A stretch of DNA of 64,000 bases from Apostichopus japonicus (GCF_037975245.1 NC_092564.1:24672484-24736483), one strand, 5' to 3'; shown: positions 43,637-57,282, counted from the stretch's first letter. The notes: a model not told the origin generated them from the letters alone. Translations and numbers: made by a program.

Positions 43637-44922
43637 ATTTCACCGAAAGAAAAAAATCAATTTATTCTGTAGTGCGAAAGGAACCGTGATCTCAGGATCT
43701 AACAATCAGCTGTTCTCTTGTACAGTGTTTACAGCTAGTAACATTACCATCGCAACAAGTAAACCGCTATTATTCATTTATCGCCAATGGCATTTACGGA
43801 GACGTAGAAGGGACATGTCAATTGACGTTTTGATGAGATGCAATAACTCGTCAATATGTATGACACGAAGTTGAAAATTAATGTTTGAAAAAATCGTCAA
43901 ACATCTGAAAATTTATGTTTTGTCGAAATGCATCAACTCGTCAAAATAACAGAAATGCAACAAATTACCGTGATATGTGATATGACCTCGGTTGCCTTGC
44001 ATGCAACTAGACTCACCGAGTTATATACTCAGTTGTCCAATTACCACCACCGCTGTACCAGGCATTGTCAACAATGTGTAAAGCGTATTTTGGTTAAGAA
44101 ATAAGATAATATAAAATAACAACGACAGTGAACTGAGATTACTAACATTACAGGTAAGGGGAAATGAGTTATGAAACAAATGACCAGTAGTTTCCTTAAC
44201 GAAACCCATGGTGATTAATTGGACCTAGGCCTACGCTAGATTCTTGTTCTAACATAACGTTATGCCCATAGAAATTGAACAGTGGTCACGCCTGACAGTA
44301 AAGACAGTAAGCTAGCCTAACTAGGGCCAGCCGTTAGACCTTTCTTAATTCATATCATAATATTAGACCCTTCGATCAACGTATGATAGGCTAGCTTTTA
44401 TGTACGGTCCATTCACATACTTTCTTGATTCGCGTAAGTGTACTTATAACTTTTATTTTATTACCTGTGTATACTATTGAAAATGAATTCCCTAAAGGGC
44501 TATGTATTTATGCAAGTTCAAGTTAGCCCTATTGTTACACTAAGTTATTGTACTTTCCTAGTATAAACAATATATACGCACAGTCTAACGTTACTACTAA
44601 GGCCTTTTTTAACCTTAGAAGCATATACTGTATTGCATATTTTGACAAAGAAGTATATATTAGTGCACTAGTATATATTGCATATTTTGACAAAGGTGAG
44701 AGCAATTTATCACATCTTTGGTTAATTAGGGATGGTGCTCTATACCTGACCGTCAGTGACAAATGCAATTAATGCACTGGTGCTTATTTAGAGTGCATTA
44801 TAGTTTCACTATGTGTTACGTCCTTTCACTACTGAGTTAACTCACATTCGTAAGTTCTTAGTTTGTCTTGTTTTAACAGCAGTCACATGCTTTAATATCT
44901 CAACAACATGTTTGTTTCAGAA
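43637..44922. promoter_or_regulatory. Shared intergenic region between death-domain gene and GGACT
   Basis: The two genes diverge from this 1.29-kb interval, so a bidirectional promoter is possible. A strong plus-strand donor (TTACAG|GTAAGG at 44151-44159) suggests a non-coding GGACT exon ending at 44153, with an intron to the acceptor at 44920. GGCCTA/TAACGTTA motifs cluster at 44217-44400. Confidence 0.35.
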
Positions 44923-45801
44923 ATGTCTGCTGGGAAGCTCCACCGTGTCTTTTTGTACGGTACTCTGAAAAAAGGCCAACCAAATCATGCTGTCATGACA
45001 GATCCTTCCAATGGTCAAGCCACATTTGTTTGCTGTGCTAATACTGTTTCAAAATATCCTCTTGTCATAGCTACAAGTGCCAACATCCCATCCGTTTTGT
45101 TTCAAGATGAAGGACTTGGAAATGTAAGCTTCTTTCGGTGTTAAAGAATCAAAGCTAATGTTTTGTGTATATAGATGCGTCTCATAAAATGTGCCAATTG
45201 CTAGCATCAATTTCTTACAGAGTTATCAGTTTTCTGTTTCAGAATCATATATATGTGGAAAGCAGATGAACCTGGTAAACGAGAATTGAGACAACATTCT
45301 GCTGTAAATCTGATTTGGTTTGTTTCGTACTTAATTGAAGAAGATTTCATCAAGATTTGGGATAACAGTTTCTCAAGTACTCTATCACAACGAAAGAAAG
45401 AAAGAATGGTATTATAATGTGCATAGCTTACACGTTAAGTGAATTCACCAGAAATGATAGTCCAAAGAACAAGTCAACACAGATTTCATTGACTGAACAT
45501 TTCGTCTTTAACTCTCTTACAGAATATATTTGGAGAAATATGGGAGGTGGATGGCAAGATGAGACAGACCTTGGACGATTTTGAAGGGTTTCCAGAGTAT
45601 TATGGACGACACCAAATTCCAGTAGTGACAGTCCCAAATAAAGACAGCGATGGCAAAGCAAGTAATGATTCGGTAGTTGCAAAGGAAGAAACATGTTGGA
45701 TTTATACCATTCGAGAGTATGACAAGCGTCTGGTGGAATCAAAGTTCTTCAGTAACTATGATAGTTATGGAGACCATGGGTTACCCTACTGCGCTGAGTA
45801 A
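44923..45801 (+). CDS. GGACT: GGACT, gamma-glutamylamine cyclotransferase
   Basis: Releases free amines from gamma-glutamyl-amine products (for example from transglutaminase crosslinks) as 5-oxoproline. Exons 44923-45123 and 45523-45801 join in phase 0 to 159 residues. Visible motifs: VFLYGTLKKGQPNH (substrate loop of the family), YPLVIATSANIPSVLF, GEIWEVDGKMRQTLDDFEG, where the Glu of DDFE (residue 88) is the catalytic residue in GGACT, then PEYYGR and the C-terminal SYDSYGDHGLPY. The ATG at 44923 is preferred because an acceptor (TTTGTTTCAG) ends at 44920; the in-frame ATG at 44908 would lie in the intron. Length is close to the human protein. Confidence 0.92.
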
Positions 45802-45872
45802 GTCACTTGAGAGATCAGCTGAATTTGAGAGATTTTCAGTCAGTTGCTACTTCATTCCATTCCATTGTTTAA

Positions 45873-46161
45873 AGGCATTGAAGACTCGCCCCAAACTGTG
45901 TGCCGCCATCTGAAAAAGTTAATTTCCGTTGCTTGCAAGTGACGTTTTTTTCGTGTCGCTGCAAAATGCAGATAATAATGAAACGTGATACCTTGTTATC
46001 TTTTATCTAGACCTGAGGTGTCCATCGCTGCTATGTACACTGTGTTGTGGGTACATGACCATAGCTGCATGTATTGACTGTGCACTAGTGTTACACCTCA
46101 TTCGAAACTAGGTCAGATTACCGGCATTGGACGTTTCTTTGTGCACGAGTCTTCAATGCCT
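45873..46161. mobile_element. Intact 289-bp TTAA MITE
   Basis: TTAA at 45869-45872 and 46162-46165. Sixteen-bp ends AGGCATTGAAGACTCG and CGAGTCTTCAATGCCT are perfect inverted repeats. It is the undisrupted relative of the element at 12186-13983. TTAAAGG-type ends suggest the Kolobok/T2 group. Confidence 0.9.
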
Positions 46162-46165
46162 TTAA

Positions 46166-48150
46166 AAGCTTTTCAGCCTAAACATTTATCAAGAGTGGTG
46201 TGTGACACAGGTGAGGTTTCTCTATTCTTTTATCATGTGAGGCAACACCAGTTTTTGCTATCTTGACACAACTTCCATAGGCCTTGAAATCTTGTAAACA
46301 TCGCTTTTGTTGTGCATGATGGGGACCATGCAGGATAAGCATTGTAAATCTTCTAGAGATTTGTTTTTGACAGTTACAGATCCAAAAAATTTAAAAACGC
46401 AGATATTAAATCGTTGAATGAAGTACATATTTAAATCAGTTCCGGACAGTCATTCTGCTGATCTGATCTGCTAATCTGATCTGCGAATCTGAATCTGGAG
46501 AATGAAACTTTTGGCTTTAATCCTATTCAAAAAAAATAAACGTCAGTCGTCATCGGACTGTGAATCAATTAATTAGAATAAACCAGAAGAGAATAAAGGC
46601 TAATTTAAACCAAAAAGACGGAACTCACTCGCACGACGATATGCACAACACCAACGCACAACACAAAACCCAACTGCACACGCAATGAAACAATTGGAAA
46701 CTTGTTTACAAGCATTTCATCATAGCAGATACATGTTGTTTTGAGTATATCTCACCCCAGAGCACCTCATATCAGTTTGTAATTAAAACTGTATAAACAT
46801 ATTCCACTAAATACCAGATTTGCTACTCTTTCAAAGTGTAACATCCTATGTGAATGCGTTGAAGAATTTCTTTTCAGCCAATAAAGATGTAGTTTGTAAG
46901 CTGTTAAGGAAGCTTACCAATTCCAACAATGGCTCTCATGTACAAACACTGCTACACATGTTTGGATTTGTATAGCAACTTGTCCATTTTGCATATCATT
47001 TAGTGATGTGATTGTGATACTACAATCATTACAACCTGGTATGACCATGTATATTTTACACAATCATTTATCATACTGTATATGCAGTGCTGCTTCTAGA
47101 TCATGACATCATGAAAAGCATCATTTATCCTGTCATCTGTCTTTACACAGGAACGATGATAATCCAGATTATAATAGTGGTGATGGGTTATAACAGTCAT
47201 CATGCAATCATGCTGGAACATGCACCAATTGGTCATCTCTCTTGCCATCGGTGGTGACCCCCTCTGAGACCCTCCATTCATAGTTGTGCTATTGATGAGC
47301 CGCCTAGCCATTGGGGATAGGCCCCCCAACCATTCATACTATTGTGCAATCTCTCTTGCCATTGACCATATCCAAGCTGTTGTGCTAATGCCAGTCAGTC
47401 ATCATGTTTCTATTTCTGACGATATGCTCTGTTGGTTGTCTGGAATTCACCATGGTACTACTTCTTTTCGGGGACATCTGTGTAGCGAGATCATGGAATA
47501 CTTGTCCCCAGTTTTATACAAAAGTATTATCTCTAAAAGGTATGATTACAATATTTATTTTTTTCCCTTCTTTAATTGCAGCTGCTACTCAAGTTTTTCT
47601 TCTTTTGATTTTCCAGATCATATTTTCAGCAAAGGGACCAGAAGTGTGAATAATATGACTTGACTATGGGGAAATGTGGATTAACAGACTGTTGTAGATC
47701 ATGGTCTTGTCACAGCAGAATATTTTGTAACTTATCATTTAGTGAATAAATGAGAGTCAAGCATTTGCATGACAGTTCTTACAGTGTTGAATGATATGTT
47801 ATAGAATATAATGGTGTAGTGTAGGTTCATCAGGTTCAAGGTCTGAAAACTCCCAAGTTAAGATGGAATTTTCATCGCCTTGAACTTGACAAATCAAAAC
47901 TTAGTGTTCAATAAGACCATTCCAGTTGTCAACTATTATATATAGATTGATATCTCATAATAATAATAATAATAATTAATTAGTGAATTTATCTACCTCA
48001 GTTTCAAATTGAAACATATGATACTTCGTCTTCCAGCTTATGTGCAGTAGTACAGAACAAAACTGAACAATTGAAAGCTACCGCATAATTTAAGTGTAAA
48101 CCCGTTGTATTTCATACCTATTCCAAGATGCCAGGGACAATGAAAGTAAA
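46166..48150. other. Non-coding stretch
   Basis: No supported gene. At 47230-47380 the blocks CATCTCTCTTGCCAT and CAATCTCTCTTGCCAT with nearby CATTCATA suggest a short diverged repeat. A (TAA)n microsatellite lies at 47958-47976. Confidence 0.3.
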
Positions 48151-49185
48151 TGTATTTTGAGACATTTTTCGGATTGTATTTTGGATTACTTTATTTTCTC
48201 TCGAATGTATCAAGTTGTTTACCTTTGACTTAACAGACATAGGAAGAGCATGCTTTAAATAGCCTGCATTTTTTAAATAACATGTATTTTGGGATATTTT
48301 TGGGATTGTATTTTGGATTACTTTATTTTCTCTTGATATGTATGAAGTAGTTAACCTTTAACTTAACAGACGAACAACGGAAGGGCATGCTTTAAAGTCT
48401 CAATACGTGTTTGCTGGTGAATTTGGAAAACAAAGTTCCGAAGCAGATTCAATGTTTCTTATTCTTAATGCACTCTGACCAGGTGGGTTTAATTGAGAAT
48501 AGCTGTCGCAATCGAAAGAAAGAAATCTATTTTCTGTTGCCTTTATGGTGCGAATGATTTACCGTAAAATCACTGTGACCGCCTATCTCAACATGTTCAT
48601 TACACAAATGCAACCTATATATACTCGTACCATCCAGCTTTTTTACCCAATTCCACGAAGGAAACGTTTGAAAACACCTGTTTATTCATTGCAATGGAAG
48701 GGATGACACAATATGGCAAGCTACATTAGTAAGACCGAAAGAAAAATACTTTGCAAGAGAAGAAACCTAACACAGGCCAAGAAAGCGAAAGTAGTCTTAG
48801 GCCTGACGGTCATAAACAAAACAGAGAGATTTGATTGGCACATGATCTGTTGGGCGGGGCTTGCGAATTTTGACTGAAGTTTGTAGAATCTACGGACTCT
48901 TTAATAAATCTGGCGAATTTTATTCAGTTCAAAATGTTTAATAAAAATCATTATAAAAATTGCATAGAACGGTGTCATTTTCACTGAGTTTTAGGGCGGT
49001 AAGTGGAAAGGTCAAAGTTTTAATTTTAAAACACACATTGGGAATTTAACTAGCCTGTATTTTTTAAATCACATGTATTTTGAGATATTTTTGGGATTGT
49101 ACTTTGAATTACTTTATTTTCTCTCAATATGTATGAAGTTGTTAACCTTTAACTTAACGGAAGAGCATGCTTTGAACAGCCAGTT
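48150..49185 (+). repeat. Three-copy tandem repeat split by a MITE
   Basis: Units begin near 48155, 48285 and 49070. Each reads TATTTTG.GA.ATTTTT.GGATTGTA, then TTACTTTATTTTCTCTC or the variant TTACTTTATTTTCTCTT, then TTAACAGA or TTAACGGAAG, and ends GCATGCTTT(A/G)A. The MITE at 48396-49045 sits between units two and three. Confidence 0.75.
48396..49045. mobile_element. TTAA MITE, copy 2
   Basis: TTAA at 48392-48395 and 49046-49049. Ends AGTCTCAATACGTG and (inverted, decayed) ATTCCCAATGTGTG. The first unit of the host repeat has GCATGCTTTAAATAGCCTG at the matching position: an empty site with a single TTAA. Confidence 0.85.
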
Positions 49186-52127
49186 TACCAGGTGCGAATC
49201 TAAATAGACTCCCCCCCCCCCCCCTCCTTTTCAACCACACAAAGAACTTAGTTATTAGCACAACCTTGCATGTAAATTTAATTAGTAGCCGTGCCTAAGA
49301 ATGCACAATATTTGAGCTGCTGAAGGATCCCAATCCCCCCTGCTTGGGAGTCTGTTTTAACTACCCCATGGTCACACGGTAACACCCTCTCCTCCCCTTA
49401 ATTAAGATCCTGAATCAGCCACTGTTAACATTGTATGATACTGCTTAGCTCCACTTCAAAGTCTGAAATCAACAATCATTTCTGTCAGCTTTGAAGACAG
49501 TAGTATGAATTGGCTTCGTACATTAATTATAGATAACAAATATCTTTTCTTCTTTGGTTGAAATAGACGGTGTCATGTTTTGGGGCCAATAATGATCTTC
49601 AAATTGCAGATACATCTCTGATTGTATACAACTATGATGTATGTATCTAGTGTGATCATTAAATTTTCGATGGCTGTAAAAATGTATGTATGTATCGTTT
49701 TACCAAAATATTCAATTGGTTAGAAATCTACTTTGGTAAGAAATCTTTATAATGACTATATATCAAATACTAATAAAAAGAAACATAAGCAAGATTGTAT
49801 TCTCTTTTTATCTGTTTATTCCTCAAGTTAATTGCATCCCATTGTACCTTACAACTTTCTCATTTTTTTACAAGTTCTTTAGTACCTAACCCAATCATGG
49901 CATTAAATCAACAAACTTTCATCACTGAGAATGTCATTAAGTCTGTTTGAAACAATGAAGTGAATTTGCACAATAAGGAGTTAAAGCGGGGGAAAAAAAT
50001 ATATATATCAGAACTATGGTATTTGGTTTGTATTAAAACAAAAACCCCCAATATCGAAATAAAATACACAATATTATTGTTGCATTTATCTGACATGATT
50101 GGGTTACAGATGCGTGGTTTGCAAATATCATCGCATCCAACGAGACATTTTAAATGAGAACATTGTACGATGTTTGTGAATGGGAAACTAAAGATGACAG
50201 TGTTTCAAAAGTGTATGATCTTCAGTATCGTTTCTGAAGAAGAGGCAACTAACTGCTGGAACTTCTTTCAAATGCTTTAAGCACCTGTGAAATGTACTGA
50301 CACCTTAAATGAACAATAAGAGTATATGCCGTTTGACAGTTTGTTACTCGACTTGTCAAATGTGACAAGATAGGTTCTTAGAAAAAAGTCCCAAAATTCG
50401 ACATCCCAACTCTTAGTTGCAACTCAGAACCACCAGGGCAAATTCTGAAATGGCAAGCAGAACAAGTTTTAATGTGTCAAGATGTTTGGTTATGCTTTCA
50501 TATACAGCAGTGAAGTGATAATCTCAGGGCAAAAGAAGATGACATATTTTATACACATACAGGGCCTTTGCTGTGAGCGAATTGTAAATTTCTAAGAAAT
50601 GATAAAATCTGGTGAAGTGACTCGATTTGTCTGCAAACCACAAAAGGTCTTGTGGCAGTTGCTTCTGTTCCAGTATTGTAAAAGACAGCGGTTAAAGAAG
50701 GACCAATTGCTACTGAAGTAGCAATGCAAAAAGCAGATTGTTAAAAAATCTACAGTTCTCAATGACCTTCATGTAATAGTCTCTGTAACAACTATTCGTT
50801 AAGACTTTTATTACCTGTCCAGAACATGAATGTTCAAAAACATTAATTATTAGCAAACTTTCTGGCTAATAAGATTGCCATATTTCTATGATAAGAGCTT
50901 GAGAATGGCAGCACTGTTGACTGCTGGTCCAGCTTGCAAACCACAAGAAATATCTGCAAGAAAGACTTACTTTTAAATACATATACATCACTTTTAATAT
51001 GCACTTTAATATGCGCTCCAGTTGTGACTGCCAACTGCAAAGTAGGACGAATTAAATATGGTTTTGATCTCTCGAATAACACCGAGAGGCTTCTAGAGAT
51101 TAATTTTGTGACCACAGTCACCCTTTTATCAAAGGTTGTGAAAATGGTTTCACTCCTTGTGAATTGATGCCGCAATTCACAAACTTATGCAACATTCAGA
51201 TATATATATCTCAAAATTAGCCGGAGACATAAGACTGGGTGAACTGTACTGCAGTAGTCTTCCCTTACAATTTAAGTAACTCTGTTTTCAGTTTTTTTGT
51301 GCAAAACAGATTCCTGATATGGATAAATAACTGACAGCCTGCACATTGACAGCCTGCACTTTGAAACAGGCTTACATGAGATTACAATGCCTTACAGGCC
51401 TCTTGCCCTCTTGATGTTTCTTCCCCAAAAATGAATGGCATTGTATAATCGTTTAACTCTAGCCCCTTTTCTCTTGAAGAAATCATTTGAAAATATCGTA
51501 TTAAATAAGAAGGGTCAACAATACAAGTTGAACTCCTACCAGAAATGTTTAACTTTTCTAACTTAGATGCTCCACATAAAAAAAAAATACTCCTCGTATT
51601 GTCACTGTATTTGTTAAATGCACAATATTACAATAGATAACAACATATTGATGATTGCTAAATATTTTCATTTAAGCTTTGTGAGGAGCCAAAAATACCC
51701 TTTTGAAAATAAGAAAATGTAATGCTCTATGAGGCTTGAATAAAGTAAGTTACATCAAGATGTCAATTGGTCTGTCGCTACTAATTGAACATTTTAGAGA
51801 CGCTCTTTACGGTTAGAAAATGCCTCTCCCAAAAATTGTCTTTTGGTAAAAGTACATCGTGTTCCTTAATTTTGCAAATTATGGATAACTTGCAGCGGTC
51901 ATCGACACCTATAGTCAGACAATTTCCATTTCCTGAAGGAATCAAGAATTCAATATCCCTTCCAGAAATGGTCATATCACGGTAGAATCCACTAAAAATA
52001 TTGTCCTTTCCTCAGCATCCTCTGGTTGAAGCTAGTTGAAAATGAATATTCAATGGATGAAGTCCTGTTAGTCATGGTTATGCATAGGATAGGAGCAAAC
52101 CAACGCTTCACCAATTTGCAACCTACA
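49186..52127 (-). other. CDV3 3' flank, no other gene seen
   Basis: Minus-strand open frames at 50843-51175 and 51781-51975 have no recognised family. TTTATT (AATAAA on the minus strand) occurs near 50805 and 49815 and could serve CDV3. A C-run at 49212-49226 is low complexity. Confidence 0.3.
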
Positions 52128-55100
52128 TCAATTACGGTCCAGCGGTAAGTATCTGTTATCAAGGGACAGTCCTGGCCCCCTAGCGGTGCTACCATCTGAT
52201 TTGGGTCCACCTCTTGTAACAGTCTCGAATGTTCTATCTTCTTTCTTGTCGCTGGAGAAAAGAAGATCAGACTTTCTTGCAAAAATCGGAAATAACTCGT
52301 TTAAGTTTATTTTGCAAGACAGTTAGCTAGTAAGTACACTTAATACCACTTATGGTTAAAATGTAGGGCTAGGACTAGATCATAGATGTATCTGGATACT
52401 GGTTTCAAACTTACAAATTGTCTACTTTCTAAACAACCAGAGTGCCAAGAGGCTTTGTGCTTCCTTGCCAACAAATTTTCACTACACCACTGAACTGATG
52501 TACAGCAGGTGAATTAACTTTAAAAATCTCTTAAAGAAGTCAGTCAGAACCCACAGATCAGAGAGTTTCAGCTCCCTCGTTCGTTACAGACATATATGTA
52601 ATACTCATTTCAGGGCAACAACATTGCACATCACTGACATGGATTGTGCAATATTGATTTTTTTCTGCCAAAATGTTTCAATATCCAAACAACAGAAAAT
52701 GTCTTCCTGTATTGAATACAGATATAAAGATACTCTATCAACCCGTGGAACTATCAAACTAATCTATCAAACTAATGTAATATTCCTGTTACCAAAACCT
52801 TTAACAATTGGTTTTAATGATTGAAAGCTACGAAAACCAACGAGTATATCCCAACGAATTAGGTCATGTTTGAGGCCTCTTGAGATAAGCAGTTGACCCT
52901 CGTTCAAGCAGAGTGTGACAAGGGCTGGTATGTTAAAGCCCCCACCCTCCCCCCTTCCCCCAACCTAACTGTATCAACTCTCTGACACATACAGTTGTTT
53001 GAAATTCAGCCAAGCTATGCAGTACAAGTTATCACATTTACAAGCCAGTGTCACCTACCAGATACACACACATACATATTCTCTCATTAAAATAATAGTT
53101 GCATTTGTCAGTGAATCAAATAGTTATACAGGAAACTTTTCTGGGAAAATGTGGCATGGAAAACAGAATATTTTTTGTCTCACGTGTATTTGAGTATATC
53201 TGCACTAGCAGCTAAGCTTGGAAATTCTTGCTCGCAGTTTATTTCTGGGGCTTTCTTCTTGCCTCGTAGTATCCTTGCCCTTTGACTGGAACTCTGTGTA
53301 GGCGCAGAAGAGGAGGCACTTCGTCGGCTTGGAGGAACATAAACTCCGCCTTTGATATGTACAGGCTCATCCTTGGATTCAGCTACAGTGGTTTCAGGTT
53401 GAGCGCCTACAGTGAGAACGAGATGGAAAGAAAGTTTGACAGCTGAATCTCATATTACAAGTAACATTTAACTTTGGACTCAAATCTTGATTCTTTGCAG
53501 ATAAACTGATGTGCATCCTTCCAGAGTATGTAAGTTAAGGGAAGCAAGAGAGTAAAGGAAAGAATGATCACACACTGTTTAATCTACTTTACAGCACTAT
53601 ACAGTACATTAGGTTATGTAGTCTGAAATTTGTATTCCTTCAGCAGAAGCCAAAATGTCAGGATTTTGTACGACTTATTTTGGTAATTCTGGTAATCTGC
53701 CTGTGAAGAAGTCTAGCTAGGATCAACATACCAGGCCCTTTACCTGTAATAAAATCACAATATTATGGCCAGGTTTAGCAATGAACAACTGACCTGTAAC
53801 TATCTTACACATATTGCCAACATAGATACAGGAAAACGACCAGCTACATTACTAATATTAACTTCTGTTAACAACCAGAATTTACTCCCTGTGGAGATCA
53901 GGTTACTTAAACCTTTTTGATTCTTTTGATGTTGCAATAAAATTACTGATGATGGATAAGCTATACAGTCAGCAGGAAATGTGAATCAAGGCTTGAACAA
54001 CTGTAAGAAACTGTAACAGTGAAAATTTCCACTACTTGGTCAGGTGTTCATGCTTTCATATAAAATATTTTGGTACTCAAGTTGATTACTATCAACACAA
54101 ACCTTAGTCAGAGGCTAACAATAAGCTTCATTTGTTAGGTAGGCAGCATCCGAACGTGATGATCAGTGTATGTCTTATTGGACTCACAGTGAACATCAGC
54201 AAAGGAACTTAAAAGGTTAGATCATCACTTCAAAATTATGCTGGTGGAAGTTAGTGTGGTTTGCAGTTCAAAGTGGGCTGGATATCAGATGGGTTGGACC
54301 TAGCGGCATAATCATCTTAAACAACGTTCTTTTCATATTTTGTTTTAGCTAACCTGTTCCGTCAGGATCTGTGGCAGTCTTCCATGGCCCTGAGGCCGCT
54401 TGTGTCTTGGACTTGATTAGTTCTCCAAACTCGTCAAACTCCTCCTCTTCACCATCTTCACTTTCAGCCTTCATAGCTTCCTCACTGAGAAGAAGAGGAT
54501 ATGATGTCGACAAAGACTTAAATTTCAATCATTTTACCGGGCAAAGAAATTGAAGTTAGCCTAAAATGTTTTACTTACAAAGATTGATAGAGTATAAAGA
54601 GCATTTCTCTGTTTGTGCAACAACCCATAGTTTCATGCATGTAATATACCAAGTGTCTTTTTTAACTTACCTAACTTGTAATGATTGGATTTTGAGGTCG
54701 CTGTAATCAACTTCCTTGTTGTCCTCCTCCTTCCACTCTTCAGTTGGCTACAAAAAAGTCCCCAAACAAAAGAATAAAATAAACAATTAAAACAATCAGA
54801 ACCATTCACTGTCTATTAACATTCTGTTGGTAATACAAAATACGAAGGAGGGATGCACAAAGAGCCTTGTGGAGGAATAAGGGTTTGTGATTCAGCAAGT
54901 TTTGTCAACCTGGTGGACAAACAGAAATTAATTATTCATTAGTCTTTATAATATTCTGGTACAGGTTTCACTTCACATTGTTCAATAGCCCCTTTGCTTC
55001 TCACATGGTCCAATCGGTGGTCAGATATAAATTCCATCCTTTCAAACTTTCCATTTACATACAGGCATATCCTGATTTGTTGGTCCTTTGTTTGGATAGT

Positions 55101-56138
55101 TTGTTAGACAAAAGTCTTGTAATGCATCACATCATCACAATTTGATTACAACAAAGAAACGATTGTCTAGAATATGATTCAAGCACCAAATAGTGGATCA
55201 TGAGACATGAAATGTGGAATTATTACATTGTCAGTAAGAGAAAAGGTCCTAGTAGTCTGGTACATTTAGAGGTTATGTTGGTTAAAAATGTATATTTTTG
55301 TACCGCTCCATCAATTGAGAAAGGAATTGAAATTCCTAAATCCCATAGTTGATGTTTTTATTTCACCTCATTTCAATTTTTTCTTTCTGTGGTTGAGCAA
55401 GCTCACATTGATGGAATCGTGCTGGGGTAAAATTGTTATTATAAATGTGCCTACATGCCATGGTGTCTAGTCACTACCTGTATGCTTACAAGTTTGACTT
55501 ATTCAAATTATGTGTCACCCACTCAGAAGGGAACTCTCAGTAGCCTAGTCAATTTTTTAGACATTAGAACAAGGCTAGGCTCTCAGTCTCACTTTCTCTA
55601 ACATTTTCACTTGCCTAGAATTTGACAGACATAGGCCTAGTCAAGATATAGAAATATTGGTCATAGCTGGCATGTTATGAAAATAATCAATGTAATATTG
55701 TTATGGGGCTCATCGCTTGAACGTACCTAGCAGATATATTGGCAGCAAATGCCTAACCTTTGCCCTAACGTAACATTCAACCTACACATGATATATACTT
55801 TAGCCTAGGCTAGCTTATTGTTAGGCAAGGATGTACCGTTAGGCCTAAGTTAGGCTAGGCCACACACAGCCTGACCTCTACTAATACAATTGGACCGTGT
55901 TGTAAGAATAATTCCTTCGTACATTTTCAATAACGACACCTGAAGCAGGTGTAACTTCCAATCCTTTTTCATCGTTCTTCTTGTCCTTATCTAGTTTCTT
56001 CTGAGTCTTCCGGGGTTCTTCACCAGATGTCAAATTCTTCGCTATTTCGTCCGTGGTGGTGAACTTAGCTTTGTTCTTTTTGCCTTTTTTACCTTTGTCC
56101 TTCTTGGCAAAGAAATCGTCGAGGGATTTTTCACTCAT
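52128..56138 (-). CDS. CDV3: CDV3 homolog, 5 exons, about 256 residues
   Basis: Conserved, probably cytoplasmic protein of unclear biochemical role. Exons: 55923-56138, 54671-54747, 54354-54484, 53184-53406, 52128-52251; phases agree at all junctions and give 257 codons with stop. Segments: SEKSLDDFFAKKDKGKKGKK (family N terminus), TEEWKEEDNKEVDYSDLKIQ, EFDEFGELIKSKTQAASGPW, HIKGGVYVPPSRR, EINCEQEFPSLAASADILKY and FETVTRGG..LSLDNRYLPLDRN. Each corresponds in order to a conserved block of CDV3, and total length is close to the vertebrate protein. Exon 1 ends AAT|GTACGA, a weak donor, chosen because it gives phase 0. If intron 4 is not spliced, TGA follows directly after KYT, giving a shorter isoform. 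Confidence 0.93.
53732..53743 (-). other. CDV3: Probable 12-nt CDV3 microexon
   Basis: On the minus strand ATTTTATTACAG precedes 12 nt (GTAAAGGGCCTG) and GTATGTTG follows. It lies between exons 3 and 4, both phase 1 at this junction, so inclusion adds G-K-G-P in frame. Both splice sites are good; use in RNA is unproven. Confidence 0.45.
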
Positions 56139-57282
56139 TTTGGTGTTTTTTTTTTTCTCAACAAGTTCTTATATTTCGAGTTTCTTCCCAGAGCAATGAA
56201 AAACTAATGAAAATATGGGAGGAAATTGTTAACTCATTGATCCTTTCTCCAGTATCCATACCGCGGCGCGACATGTACAGATGAAGCAATCGTAAATTTC
56301 GCTATAGTCCCAACATGTATTGACGCATAGCGCTGTGTGCAGCTATCATTACATAGTACACACGCACATGACACAGCATGGCAGAATGTCAAAGGTTACA
56401 AGCGCAAAATTTAAACTATACAGTACGGTACGGCCGGATGCTTATCAAACATCATTGCCTGTCGTAAACTTCCAGACAAAACATCGCCTGTTAGCGTACA
56501 TTTCGAGATAAATATTTCAAGTCTTAATTGTCAAGTATGTTTTTTTTTTTAAACAAATGTGTTGTTAACTGGTTAAACACATACACGGACACAAATGGAT
56601 AGTTCCAACTTCGATCCCAGTCATCGTCGAGTTCATTGACGTACATATGGGGTGGGGAGAGTTGGGGGGGGGGGGAGTTGACAGATCGAAATTGGGTCGA
56701 ATTCAACGTGGTCTTAGACCCATGAACGTAAGTAATAATAAATCAAATATGAAGACGAACAAGGAGGAAAAACGTTCTCACTGTTTTCTCAGGCTTATAC
56801 ATCGATTTACACTTCCCGGATTTGTATGTATATATATGTATTTTAGATCCTCCTGCAAGCAGGAACTCGCGATTTGACGTATGCTAAAAAAAAGTCTAAA
56901 ATTTCCGGTGTGCTCACTTCACCATCTGTATCCCCCGGTCACGGCGGTCAGTAAAAGTGTGCAGTTGTAATAATGAAACAAACAGCGGCCCGCTTTTGTT
57001 GGTGACTTTTGGAAATGTTGCTCGGCCAGTCACTGAAGTCGGTCTCAAAATGCTATTCGATCTCGAAATCACCCTACATTCCCTTGAAAAATAACGAATA
57101 TATACTCCCCTTATCGAATTATCTATATTACCCATGTCAACCCATGTCCTAGTACAAACTTTCATACTATCAAACGGACCAACGGTTTGCCTGAGAAAGT
57201 TGTACTTGCAAGTAGTGTGAATGGGATTTGGACAAGCACGTACTTTAAGCATTGTAATCGGGTCTCACGGTGTTTGTGTCTT
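56139..57282. other. CDV3 upstream flank and non-coding DNA
   Basis: Promoter by position only. A G-run lies at 56664-56677. Open frames here show no family resemblance. Confidence 0.3.

Noticed and set aside
44908-44922. Upstream ATG extending GGACT by MFVSE
   Set aside because: A clear acceptor (TTTGTTTCAG) lies between this ATG and the next in-frame ATG at 44923; the family begins close to the second.
50843-51975. Minus-strand open frames of 64-110 codons
   Set aside because: No recognised domain or splice pairing; they lie in the likely 3' untranslated region of CDV3.
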